Part shown: positions 28,374 to 38,154 of the stretch, piece by piece
Layout: each line of letters opens with the position of its first letter
Position numbering within the stretch: the stretch's first letter is position 1
NCBI RefSeq assembly: GCF_000473085.1
Contig: NZ_AXBA01000001.1
Coordinates: forward strand, 248,001 to 312,000
DNA: 64,000 bases
Direction of reading: 5' to 3'
From: Azorhizobium doebereinerae UFLA1-100
GTDB taxonomy: Bacteria > Pseudomonadota > Alphaproteobacteria > Rhizobiales > Xanthobacteraceae
The notes under the pieces: generated by a model
Seen by the model: only the letters and a program-made list of their open reading frames with translations
Databases searched by the model: none
What the model was told of the DNA's origin: nothing
Position numbers and translations under genes: made by a program

Positions 28374-29450
28374 ATGACCCAGATGTCCCGCCGCCTCGTC
28401 ATCGGCGCCCTCGCCGGCGCGGCGCTCCCCGGAGTGGCCACCGGCGCCCCGGCGCCGGCCCTCGACCCCGTGGTCATCATCGAAGCCTGGCTGCTGCCGC
28501 GCTATGACGCCCTCGTGGCTGCCACCAAGGCCCAGGCGGATGCCTGGAGCGCCTTCGCCGCCAAGCCGGAGGCGGGCGCCGTCGCCGGCCTGAAGGCCGC
28601 CTTCGCCAAGGCCGCCGATGCCTGGACGGCGGTGGAGTTCGTCACCCTCGGGCCGGTCAGCCAGGACCTGCGGCCGGATCGCTTCAACTTCTTCCCGGAC
28701 CGCCGCAATGCCATTGCCCGCGCCATGGGCGAGGTCATCGCCGACGCGGACCCGGCCCGGCTGGAGCCGGCGCGCTTCGCCCAGTCCGGCGCCGGCGCGC
28801 AGGGCCTGCCGGCGCTGGAGCGCCTGCTCCATGAGGAGGGCGCGGTCGATGCCCTGCTCCAGGGACCGGAAGCGGCCCGGCGCGCCGCCTATGGGCGCGC
28901 CATCGCGCAAAATCTCGCCGCCATGGCCGCCGAAGTGCGCACAGCCTGGGGCGACCGCAAGGCGGGCGTGCTCGGCGCCATCGTCTCCGGCAAGGGCGAC
29001 CCGGCGCTGTTCCCTGACGTGGGCGCTTTGCCGGGCATGATTCTGACCGACCTGTCCGGGGCCTATCAGCGGGTGACCGACACCAAGATCCTGCCCGTGC
29101 TCGGCCCCGGCCCCGACAATGCCAAGCCGACGCTGGCGGACGGCTGGCGCGCCGGCCGCTCGGGCCGCGTGGTGACGGTGATGATCCAGAGCGCGGACGC
29201 GCTACTCCAGGAGGTGGGCAAGCAATTGCCCAGCCGCCCGCAATTCGTGGTCAACAAGGCCGCCACCGCCGCCGACAAGGCCGCCGAGGCGTTTCCGGCG
29301 GACCTGTCCGCCGCGGCCCAGAGCGCCGACGGCGCGGCGAAGGTGGAAGCGGCGGTGAAGGTGTTCAAGGCGGCGCAGCTGACCGTCTACCGTCCCATCG
29401 CCTCCTATTTCGCCATCTCGCTCGGCTTCAACGCCCTGGACGGCGACTGA
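28374..29450 (+). CDS. Second imelysin-family protein
   Basis: 358 residues with a Tat-like signal (SRRLVIGALAGAAL). The fold is imelysin-like, shorter than the first copy. The place of the GxHxxE motif is occupied by GLPALE near residue 145, so the histidine is missing while the glutamate is kept. It lies 72 bases after the di-heme gene and 16 bases before the DUF1513 gene. Pairs of a canonical and a divergent imelysin flanking a DUF1111 protein are typical of this locus type. Likely periplasmic iron binding or delivery. Confidence 0.84.
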   Translation: MTQMSRRLVIGALAGAALPGVATGAPAPALDPVVIIEAWLLPRYDALVAATKAQADAWSAFAAKPEAGAVAGLKAAFAKAADAWTAVEFVTLGPVSQDLRPDRFNFFPDRRNAIARAMGEVIADADPARLEPARFAQSGAGAQGLPALERLLHEEGAVDALLQGPEAARRAAYGRAIAQNLAAMAAEVRTAWGDRKAGVLGAIVSGKGDPALFPDVGALPGMILTDLSGAYQRVTDTKILPVLGPGPDNAKPTLADGWRAGRSGRVVTVMIQSADALLQEVGKQLPSRPQFVVNKAATAADKAAEAFPADLSAAAQSADGAAKVEAAVKVFKAAQLTVYRPIASYFAISLGFNALDGD

Positions 29451-29466
29451 GCGGCGGGGCGAGGCC

Positions 29467-30588
29467 ATGGCCCTGAACCGACGGTCCCTCCTTGCCTCCG
29501 CAGGAGCTGCGCTCATGATGCCCTACCACGCCTTCGCCGACATGCACGCGCGCGACCACGCCCTTGATGAGGGCTGGCTCACCACCGCCGGCATCGACCA
29601 GGGCTTCGCCGCCATCGCGGTCGGCGGCGAGATGGATGCGGCCGCCTGCGCCGCCTCGCCCGCCCGGCTGCACGGCGTCGAGGCGAGCCCGAACGGGCCG
29701 CTCGCGGTGGCGGTCGGCCGGCGGCCGGGCCACATCGCCTTGGTGTTCGACCGCCTGCGCGGCGGCATCGCCCAGGAATTCGCTCCCGGCGCGGGCCGGG
29801 TGTTCTCCGGCCACGGCCGCTTCTCGCCCGACGGCGCGCTGTTCCTGACCAATGAGATCGAGCGCGGCGTGGCGGACGGTCCGGTCCGCACCATGGGGCG
29901 CGGCGTCGTCGCCGCCCGCAGCGTTGCGGGCGGGTTCGCCATCATCGCCGAATGGCCCACCGGCGGCGACGGTCCGCACGACCTCATGCGCGTGGGCGAG
30001 ATGCTGGTGGTGGCCAACGGCGGCATCGAGCCCCACACGCCCGAAGCCCGCGACGCGGAAATCACCGGCAGCACCATCACCCTGCTCGATCCCGCCTCCG
30101 GCGCGCAGCGTGGCGAGGGCGTGCTGTCCGGCGACCTCGCCAGCCTGTCGCTGCGCCATCTGGCCCGCGACGGATCAGGGGGTGTCGTGGTGGCGGCGCA
30201 GGACCTGCTGAAGGACGGCGTCGCCCGTCCCCTGCTGTTCTCCATCGCCACCGACGGCCGGCTGACGCCGTTCGACGCCCCGGAGAACGAGCTGATGCAG
30301 TTGCGCGGTTATGTGGGCTCGGTGGCCGTGGACGCCTCCGGCGCCTATGTGGCTTGCGCCAGCCCGCGCGGCGGGCGGGTCTGCGTCTGGCAGCGCAATG
30401 GGCGCTATGTGGGCGCCGTGCCCCTGGTGGACGGCTGCGGCCTCGCCGGCACCGCCGAGCCCGGACGCTTCATCGCCACCAGCGGCTATGGCGAGATCAT
30501 CCTCATCGCCGCCGAGCCCGGTGGCCTCGGCGTGCTCGCCCGGCGCACCGGCGGCCCGCGCTTCGACAACCACGTGGTGCGGGCGTAA
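29467..30588 (+). CDS. DUF1513 protein, predicted beta-propeller
   Basis: 373 residues with a Tat-type signal (LNRRSLLASAGAALM). The body contains repeated strands such as GHGRFSPDGALFLTNE and VAVDASGAYVACASPRGGRV, consistent with a WD40/YVTN-like beta-propeller. DUF1513 proteins accompany imelysin genes in proteobacterial iron operons but have no known reaction. It is the last gene of the operon and runs into the convergent carboxypeptidase gene with 29 bases between them. Confidence 0.85.
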   Translation: MALNRRSLLASAGAALMMPYHAFADMHARDHALDEGWLTTAGIDQGFAAIAVGGEMDAAACAASPARLHGVEASPNGPLAVAVGRRPGHIALVFDRLRGGIAQEFAPGAGRVFSGHGRFSPDGALFLTNEIERGVADGPVRTMGRGVVAARSVAGGFAIIAEWPTGGDGPHDLMRVGEMLVVANGGIEPHTPEARDAEITGSTITLLDPASGAQRGEGVLSGDLASLSLRHLARDGSGGVVVAAQDLLKDGVARPLLFSIATDGRLTPFDAPENELMQLRGYVGSVAVDASGAYVACASPRGGRVCVWQRNGRYVGAVPLVDGCGLAGTAEPGRFIATSGYGEIILIAAEPGGLGVLARRTGGPRFDNHVVRA

Positions 30589-30617
30589 GGCTACCCCCGC
30601 ACCACGCAAGGCGCGGC

Positions 30618-32111
30618 TCACGCCTCCTCGATATAGCGATGCCGCAGGTGGGCCTTGAACACGGCGGCATCCAGCGGCCGGCCGGTGGCATGGGTCAAGA
30701 GGTCGTCGGTCTGGTAGAGCGAGCCCTGGCTGTGGATGTTGGCGCGCAGCCAGCGCACCAATGGCGTGAAGTCGCCCCGCGCGATGCCCGGCAGGATGTC
30801 CGTATCGGTGCGCTTGGCGGCGTCGAACAGCTGCGCCGCCGTCATGGCGCCCAGCGTGTAGGTGGGGAAATAGCCCCAGCCGCCGCTCGGCCAATGCACG
30901 TCCTGGAGGCAGCCGAGCCGGTCGTCCGGCGGCACCACGCCCAGCAGGTCCTTCATCTGAGCGTTCCAGGCCGCCGGCAGCTCGGAGAGCGGCATCTCGT
31001 CGCCGATCAACGCCTTCTCCAGGCGATAGCGCAGGATGATGTGGGCGGGATAGGTGACCTCGTCCGCGTCCACGCGGATGAAGCCGCGCGCGACGCGGGT
31101 GTAGCGCCGCCACATGGCGTCCGCATCCCACGCCGGCCCTGAGCCGCCGAAGGCCGCGCGCATCAGCGGGGCGGCGAAATGCAGGAACTCGCGGCTGCGG
31201 CAGGCCTGCATCTCCATCAGCAGCGACTGGCTCTCGTGCACGCTCATGCTGCGCGCCTGAGACACCGGCTGGCCGAGCAGGTTCTGCGGCCGGCCCTGCT
31301 CGTAGAGCGCGTGGCCGGTCTCGTGCATCACGCCCATGAGCGCCTGGGCGAAATCGCTCTCATTGTAGCGGGTGGTGATGCGCACGTCGTTGTCGGCGCC
31401 GCCGCAGAACGGGTGGGTGGAGACGTCGAGCCGCCCGCGCTCGAAGTCGTAGCCGAGCACGCCCATCAGCTTCACGCCCAGCGCCCGCTGCGCCTCGATG
31501 GCGAACGGCCCCTCCAGCGGCGCATCCACCGGCCGGCGGGCCTGCACGGCGAGGGCCTCCTCGGTGAAGCCGGGCAGGAAGTCCGCCAGATCCGCGAACA
31601 GCGCATCGATCCGCTGCGAACTGCCGCCGGGCTCGTAATCGTTCAACAGCGCGTCATAGGCGCTCAGGCCCAGCTTCTCGCCCTTGGCGCGGCCGATCTC
31701 GCGCTGGAGCTTCAGCACCTCGGCGAGGGTCGGCAGCAGCGCCTTGAAGTCGGCATCCGCGCGGGCCTGGCGCCAAGTCATCTCGCAGATGGAGATGGCC
31801 TTGCTGGAGGCTTCCACCAGATCCGCCGGCACGGCGGTCTCCACCGTCCACACCCGGCGGATCTCGCGGATATTGGCCTTCGCCCAGGTGTCCAGGCCGG
31901 TGTCGGCCTCGGCATCGCTGATCCAGTCGCCGATGCGCGGATCGGTGACCATCTCGTGCGCCAGCACCCGCAGCAGCGCCATGCTGTCCGAGCGCGTGCC
32001 CACCGCGCCCTTAGGCATCATGGTGTCGCTGTCCCATTGCAGGATGCCCAGCGCATTGGACAATGCGGCAGCGCGGCCGAAATGGGCGGAAAGCGCGGAA
32101 TAGGCGGTCAT
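30618..32111 (-). CDS. M32 metallocarboxypeptidase (carboxypeptidase Taq family)
   Basis: 497 residues from ATG 32111, the family's usual length; the frame open to 32411 overlaps GlgX and was trimmed. The zinc site is MHETGHALYEQG (HExxH) with the downstream MSVHESQS segment giving the third ligand. Early markers LGILQWDSDTMMP are also typical. It removes C-terminal residues with broad specificity in the cytoplasm. It lies 82 bases after the glgX stop on the same strand. Confidence 0.93.
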   Translation of the reverse strand: MTAYSALSAHFGRAAALSNALGILQWDSDTMMPKGAVGTRSDSMALLRVLAHEMVTDPRIGDWISDAEADTGLDTWAKANIREIRRVWTVETAVPADLVEASSKAISICEMTWRQARADADFKALLPTLAEVLKLQREIGRAKGEKLGLSAYDALLNDYEPGGSSQRIDALFADLADFLPGFTEEALAVQARRPVDAPLEGPFAIEAQRALGVKLMGVLGYDFERGRLDVSTHPFCGGADNDVRITTRYNESDFAQALMGVMHETGHALYEQGRPQNLLGQPVSQARSMSVHESQSLLMEMQACRSREFLHFAAPLMRAAFGGSGPAWDADAMWRRYTRVARGFIRVDADEVTYPAHIILRYRLEKALIGDEMPLSELPAAWNAQMKDLLGVVPPDDRLGCLQDVHWPSGGWGYFPTYTLGAMTAAQLFDAAKRTDTDILPGIARGDFTPLVRWLRANIHSQGSLYQTDDLLTHATGRPLDAAVFKAHLRHRYIEEA

Positions 32112-32193
32112 GGGGTCCTCGGCTGCTCCTGGCCGGCGGGCGCGCGGCCGCCCATGGTTAGCAAGCCGCGCGCCGCGCCGCCATCTCCGCCGC

Positions 32194-34284
<2,091 letters not shown>

Positions 34285-34375
34285 GGCGGGCTCTTGGGCG
34301 AGAGGGGACGGCCAAGCTGAACGCGCCGCGGCGCGAAATGTTTCCTGGCCGCCTCGCCTTGCGGCAGCGAAGGGC

Positions 34376-35695
34376 CTACGCCGCGCCCGTCGCCTTCTCC
34401 AGTTCCGCCACGCGCTTCTTCAGCGCCTTGGTCTCCTCGAAGCGCCGCGACACGTCGCGCACCGACGACACCATGCCGCTCACCCGCCCGCTACCGTCCT
34501 TCATCAGGACGATGGTGAACTCGATGGAGATGCGGCGTCCGTCCTTGCACAGGCCGGGCACCGCCAGCAGGTCGCCCGCGCCATAGCGGCTCTCGCCGGT
34601 GGCTACCGTCTGGTGGTAGCCCTCCCAGTGGCGGGCGCGGAACGGCTCGGGAATGATGATGTCGAGCGACTGGCCCAGCGCCTCGGCGGGAGAGAAGCCG
34701 AAGATGCGCTCCGCGCCGGCGTTCCAGACCGTGATCGTGCCGTCCCGGTCGCTGGCCACCACGCCGTCCGCCGGGCTCGCGACCAGGGCCCTGCCCACCT
34801 GTTCCTCAATGGCCATGGTCTCATCCGTCGCGACAGGAAGGGGCGCCGTTGCCGGCCGGGAGAGCGGCGCCGCAGCAGCGCCATCGTCGAAAATGTCTTC
34901 GGCGGCGCCGAAGAACTCGAACCGGATCCGGCTGCGCGGCACGCCGGCCGAGGCCAGCCCGTTCGCCATGTCGCGCAGGAAATCCAGCGGGCCGCACAGC
35001 AGATAGGAGGCCTCGCGCAGCGGCGTCTCGGCCCGCAGCCAGTCGAGCCCGATCCGCCCCGCGTGCGTGCCGTCCGGCCCGGCCCCGTCCTCCGGACGCG
35101 GGCGCGAATAGAAGACGTCGAGCCGGATGGCGCCGGCGTGCCGGCCCGCCAGCGCCGCCACATGGTCGGCGAAGGCGTGGGTGGCACGGTCCCGCGTGCC
35201 GTGGACGAAGTGGATGGGCCGGGCGTCGCCCGCCGCCACCGCGGCCTCCAGCATGGCGATCATCGGGGTGATGCCGACCCCGGCGCTGACCATGACCACC
35301 GGGCGGGTAGCCTCGTCCGGGAGCACGAAATCCCCGCTGGGCGCGCGCACCTCCAGGTGCTGGCCCACCGGCAGATGGTCATGCAGCCAGTTCGAAGCCG
35401 CGCCCTTCGGCTCGCGCTTCACCGAGATGCGCCAGTGGTCGCCGTTCGGCGCGCAGGAGATGGTGTAATCGCGCACCAGCGGCGCCGAGCCCGGACGCTC
35501 CAGGCGCAGCGTGAGGTGCTGGCCGGCGCGGTGGGGCGGCAGCGGCGCACCATCCACGGGCCGGAGCAGGAACGAGGTGACCTGAGGGCTTTCGTCCCGC
35601 CGCTCGGCGACGACGAAGGGCCGCCAGCCGGCACCCGGGGACGGCACATGGCCCGACGGGGCGGTCGGTGATACGGGGTCTGCGGTTTCAGTCAT
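34376..35695 (-). CDS. FAD/NAD(P) ferredoxin-reductase domain fused to a PAS domain
   Basis: 439 residues from ATG 35695. Residues about 20-275 are an FNR-type module: a barrel with RDYTISCAPNGDHWRISVKREP (FAD-binding RxYT and the reductase core) and an NAD domain with VVMVSAGVGITPMIAMLEAA and YLLCGPLDFLRDM. This is the reductase half of flavohemoglobins, but the globin is absent and no plant-type 2Fe-2S cysteine motif is visible. Residues about 315-420 form a PAS S-box domain (NAGAERIFGFSPAEALGQSL, LCKDGRRISIEF), ending in a short helix. Electrons from NAD(P)H could reduce a PAS-bound cofactor or partner. The fusion is unusual; function is open. Confidence 0.78.
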   Translation of the reverse strand: MTETADPVSPTAPSGHVPSPGAGWRPFVVAERRDESPQVTSFLLRPVDGAPLPPHRAGQHLTLRLERPGSAPLVRDYTISCAPNGDHWRISVKREPKGAASNWLHDHLPVGQHLEVRAPSGDFVLPDEATRPVVMVSAGVGITPMIAMLEAAVAAGDARPIHFVHGTRDRATHAFADHVAALAGRHAGAIRLDVFYSRPRPEDGAGPDGTHAGRIGLDWLRAETPLREASYLLCGPLDFLRDMANGLASAGVPRSRIRFEFFGAAEDIFDDGAAAAPLSRPATAPLPVATDETMAIEEQVGRALVASPADGVVASDRDGTITVWNAGAERIFGFSPAEALGQSLDIIIPEPFRARHWEGYHQTVATGESRYGAGDLLAVPGLCKDGRRISIEFTIVLMKDGSGRVSGMVSSVRDVSRRFEETKALKKRVAELEKATGAA

Positions 35696-35789
35696 CGTTG
35701 AACCGCCGCTGCCCGGACGGATCACCACGTGCGCCAGCGGAGCCGGCTTCGCCTGCGACCCAAACCCGAAACCTCGGCGCCCTCCCATT

Positions 35790-35806
35790 GTGTATTTTGC
35801 ATACAC
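35790..35806. promoter_or_regulatory. Perfect dyad GTGTAT-N5-ATACAC
   Basis: This 17-bp inverted repeat is 95 bases upstream of the reductase-PAS start and is the only strong dyad in the gap. It resembles a dimeric repressor operator; the regulator is not identified. The surrounding 35696-35982 gap has no other recognisable feature. Confidence 0.42.
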
Positions 35807-35982
35807 GCTAGCAGGCGGGAGGAAAGTTACAAGGCGGGCCGAATGCGCGGGCGGGCGGCGGAAGGTCACGGCGCCGGGGCTCACAGAGGCGGCCACCGGC
35901 CTCATCGCCAACAGCCGCGGGCAGGACCCGCCCTCAGGGCGGCCTGCCGGAAAAAACACGCGACCCGACGACGCGCGGGCCC

Positions 35983-36198
35983 TCAGGACACGATGTTGCG
36001 GCGCCCCTGAGCCAATTCGGGCAGCGGGATCATGTCGGAGTTGCGCAACGTGTCGATCACGGTCCGGGCGCACGACAGGCTGTCGCGGCGGGCCCATTGG
36101 GTGGCGTCCTCCCAGACCCGGCCGTATTGGCGCTCGTACAGCACCTTGGCGACCAGTTCGGCGATGGGTTCGGCTTCGGCAAGAGAACGGAGCGTCAT
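35983..36198 (-). CDS. Small cytoplasmic protein, unknown
   Basis: 71 residues from ATG 36198, preceded by GGAAAGGGAT. The sequence is amphipathic and helical (IAELVAKVLYERQYGRVWEDATQWARRD), without signal peptide or membrane helix. It is downstream of the stem-loop array on the same strand. Longer frames extending to 36480 run through that array and are not credible. No known family was recognised. Confidence 0.5.
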   Translation of the reverse strand: MTLRSLAEAEPIAELVAKVLYERQYGRVWEDATQWARRDSLSCARTVIDTLRNSDMIPLPELAQGRRNIVS

Positions 36199-36270
36199 GG
36201 CATATCCCTTTCCTGCGCCAGTGGACGACGGACACGAATGGGGACCGGGCACGCACCGCCCGTCCCGGTG

Positions 36271-36530
36271 GGGAGGGCAGCGGGCGTGCCGAAACACGCC
36301 CGCTGCGGGAAAAGAACCAATGGTGGGGAAAGGCTCTTTTCCGTTCGAACCCCAGGAGAGCAGCGAGCGTGCCGAAGCACGCCCGCTGCGGGAAAAGGAC
36401 CCGTGGTGGGGAAAGGTCCTTCTCCATTCAGGCCCCGGCGTCGCCGGGGGCAAAGGGGGCGGCGGACTGCCCCGCAGCAAATCCGCCGCAGGAAGAAGAC
36501 CAGTGGTGGGGGATGGCCTTCTTCTTTCCG
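36271..36530 (-). repeat. Three tandem stem-loop units, probable structured RNA on the minus strand
   Basis: Three hairpins at 36308-36342, 36391-36425 and 36491-36524 share a 13-base loop (plus-strand core TGGTGGGG; minus-strand RNA CCCCACCA) while their 10-11 bp stems differ in sequence but stay paired. Every mismatch on the plus strand becomes a G-U pair on the minus strand. Two units also carry a second hairpin (36278-36305 and 36361-36388) whose minus-strand loop is a UUCG type. No uridine tract follows, so they are not ordinary terminators. They lie between the Spy-like gene and the small ORF, both on the minus strand. Confidence 0.62.
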
Positions 36531-36536
36531 GAAATC

Positions 36537-37184
36537 TCAGCCCGGAATGCCGGGCGGCCTGGGAGGCATGCGCCCGCCCGGCCCCGGGGGCAGAGGCGGA
36601 GGCGGCGGCAGCAGGTCCTCGATATGCGCGGCCCGTTCGAGCTGCGCGGGCGTCAGCTTGGCCTTCAGCCGATCGATGGCGCCCAGCAGGACCTCAGCCT
36701 TCTTGCCGTCTTCCTTGAGCTTCTCGGCCAGGGCCAGCGGCCGGGCGAACGGTTCGCCGCGCGCCTCGCCTGCCGCCGGCGGAGGCGCAGGAGCCAGCGC
36801 CAGCAGCGCGTCGGTATAGTCCCGCCAGACATCCAGCTGGTCGGCGCGGATGCCGATCGCGGTCTCCGCGGCACTCAGCATGATCGCGAGACCCGCGCCG
36901 GGCGGCGGGGGCGGAGGCGGCATGCGCAGGCGGTCCTCGGGACCGCCCGGATGCCCCATCATCGGGGCCATCATGGGCCGGGGCGGCATGCCGCCCGGCT
37001 GCGGATTGAACCCACCCGGTCCACCAGCGTCGGCGACACGTTCCACCATGTAGGCGGGAACGCCCGTGGAAACCGCGAGGCGGTCCGACGTCTTGCTGGG
37101 ATCAGCGTGCGCAGCGGCAGCGCAGTATCCTGCGACACCGAGGCCGACCAGGACGGTCGCTGCGCAAACTTTCCGGTTAATCAT
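36537..37184 (-). CDS. Periplasmic Spy/CpxP-like (LTxxQ) protein
   Basis: 215 residues from ATG 37184; a longer frame to 37427 overlaps the response-regulator promoter. The signal peptide is followed by a Gly/Pro/Met-rich linker (GGMPPRPMMAPMMGHPGG) and a helical part with LDVWRDYTDALLAL and LTPAQLERAAHIEDLLPP, the LTxxQ motif of the Spy/CpxP family. The C-terminus is polyproline-rich. Family members are stress-induced chaperones or inhibitors of a sensor kinase. Its divergence from an OmpR-type two-component pair at 37432-39470 mirrors the CpxP-CpxRA arrangement. Methionine/histidine richness might indicate metal binding. Confidence 0.68.
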   Translation of the reverse strand: MINRKVCAATVLVGLGVAGYCAAAAHADPSKTSDRLAVSTGVPAYMVERVADAGGPGGFNPQPGGMPPRPMMAPMMGHPGGPEDRLRMPPPPPPPGAGLAIMLSAAETAIGIRADQLDVWRDYTDALLALAPAPPPAAGEARGEPFARPLALAEKLKEDGKKAEVLLGAIDRLKAKLTPAQLERAAHIEDLLPPPPPLPPGPGGRMPPRPPGIPG

Positions 37185-37431
37185 CAGAGGTGATGTCCTG
37201 TCCCGTTGATGGGATGATCCTGGAGGGACAGGTTTGCTGCCGAAGGTCGGCACGTTGCTCCGCGTTGCACCGCAGGGGGTTTTTGTAAATGAATGTTGCT
37301 GCGCGGCCTTGGGCAATGCTGCGTTGCACGCTGGCGCCGACGCAACGGCCGCCCTACCGTAATCAAAGCATCGCAATGTTCGTCCGCGGGGCCGGGAACC
37401 GGCCGCGCGGACGCAAGAAGGAATCACAGAA

Positions 37432-38154
37432 GTGGATTACGCGCCGCATGTGCTCGTGGTCGACGACGACCATGAAATCCGGAAACTGCTGGCGCGCTAT
37501 CTGGTCAGTCAGGGATTCCGGACCACCGTGGCGGCCACCGGGCGCGAGATGGAGGAATGCCTCGTCTCCAACAGGTTCGACCTCGTGGTGCTCGACCTGA
37601 TGCTGCCGGATGCCTCCGGGCTCGACCTGTGCCGCGCCCTGCGCGCGCGCTCGCGCGTTCCCATCATCCTCCTGACGGCGCTCAAGGAAGACGTGGACCG
37701 CATCATCGGCCTCGAGATCGGCGCCGACGACTATCTGGGCAAGCCGTTCAATCCGCGCGAACTCGTGGCCCGCATCCGCGCGGTGCTGCGGCGGTCTGCG
37801 GAGCGCGAGGAGCCGGCGGCCCCGGGCATCACCTACCGCTTCTCCGGCTTCACCGCCGACCAGGGCACGCGGCAGGTGATCGCGGAGAATGGCGAGGAAG
37901 TGCCCCTCACCTCGGCCGAATTCGACCTGCTGATGGCCTTCCTGGAACGGCCGGGCCGCATCCTCTCCCGCGACCAGCTGCTGGACATCACGCAGGGGCG
38001 CGAGGCCGGGCCGTTCGACCGTTCCATCGACGTGCTGGTCAGCCGCGTCCGCCGCAAGCTCGGCGATGCCGGCAGCTTCCAGATCCTCAAGACGCAACGC
38101 AATGGCGGCTACCAGCTCTCCGTGCGGGTGGATACCGTGAAGGCGCCGCAATGA
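37432..38154 (+). CDS. OmpR-family response regulator
   Basis: 240 residues starting at GTG 37432. The receiver domain has the acidic pocket VVDDDHE, phosphoacceptor Asp55 in VVLDLMLPDASG, and the switch lysine in LGKPFNP. The C-terminal winged helix (EVPLTSAEFDLLMAFLERPGRILSRDQLL ending GGYQLSV) is the OmpR DNA-binding domain. Its stop overlaps the kinase start (ATGA). It is divergent from the Spy-like gene, a likely target. Confidence 0.94.
   Translation: MDYAPHVLVVDDDHEIRKLLARYLVSQGFRTTVAATGREMEECLVSNRFDLVVLDLMLPDASGLDLCRALRARSRVPIILLTALKEDVDRIIGLEIGADDYLGKPFNPRELVARIRAVLRRSAEREEPAAPGITYRFSGFTADQGTRQVIAENGEEVPLTSAEFDLLMAFLERPGRILSRDQLLDITQGREAGPFDRSIDVLVSRVRRKLGDAGSFQILKTQRNGGYQLSVRVDTVKAPQ

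Noticed and set aside
36032-36718. Plus-strand frames through the stem-loop array
   Set aside because: They translate repeated hairpins and have no coding character; the array is better explained as RNA structure.
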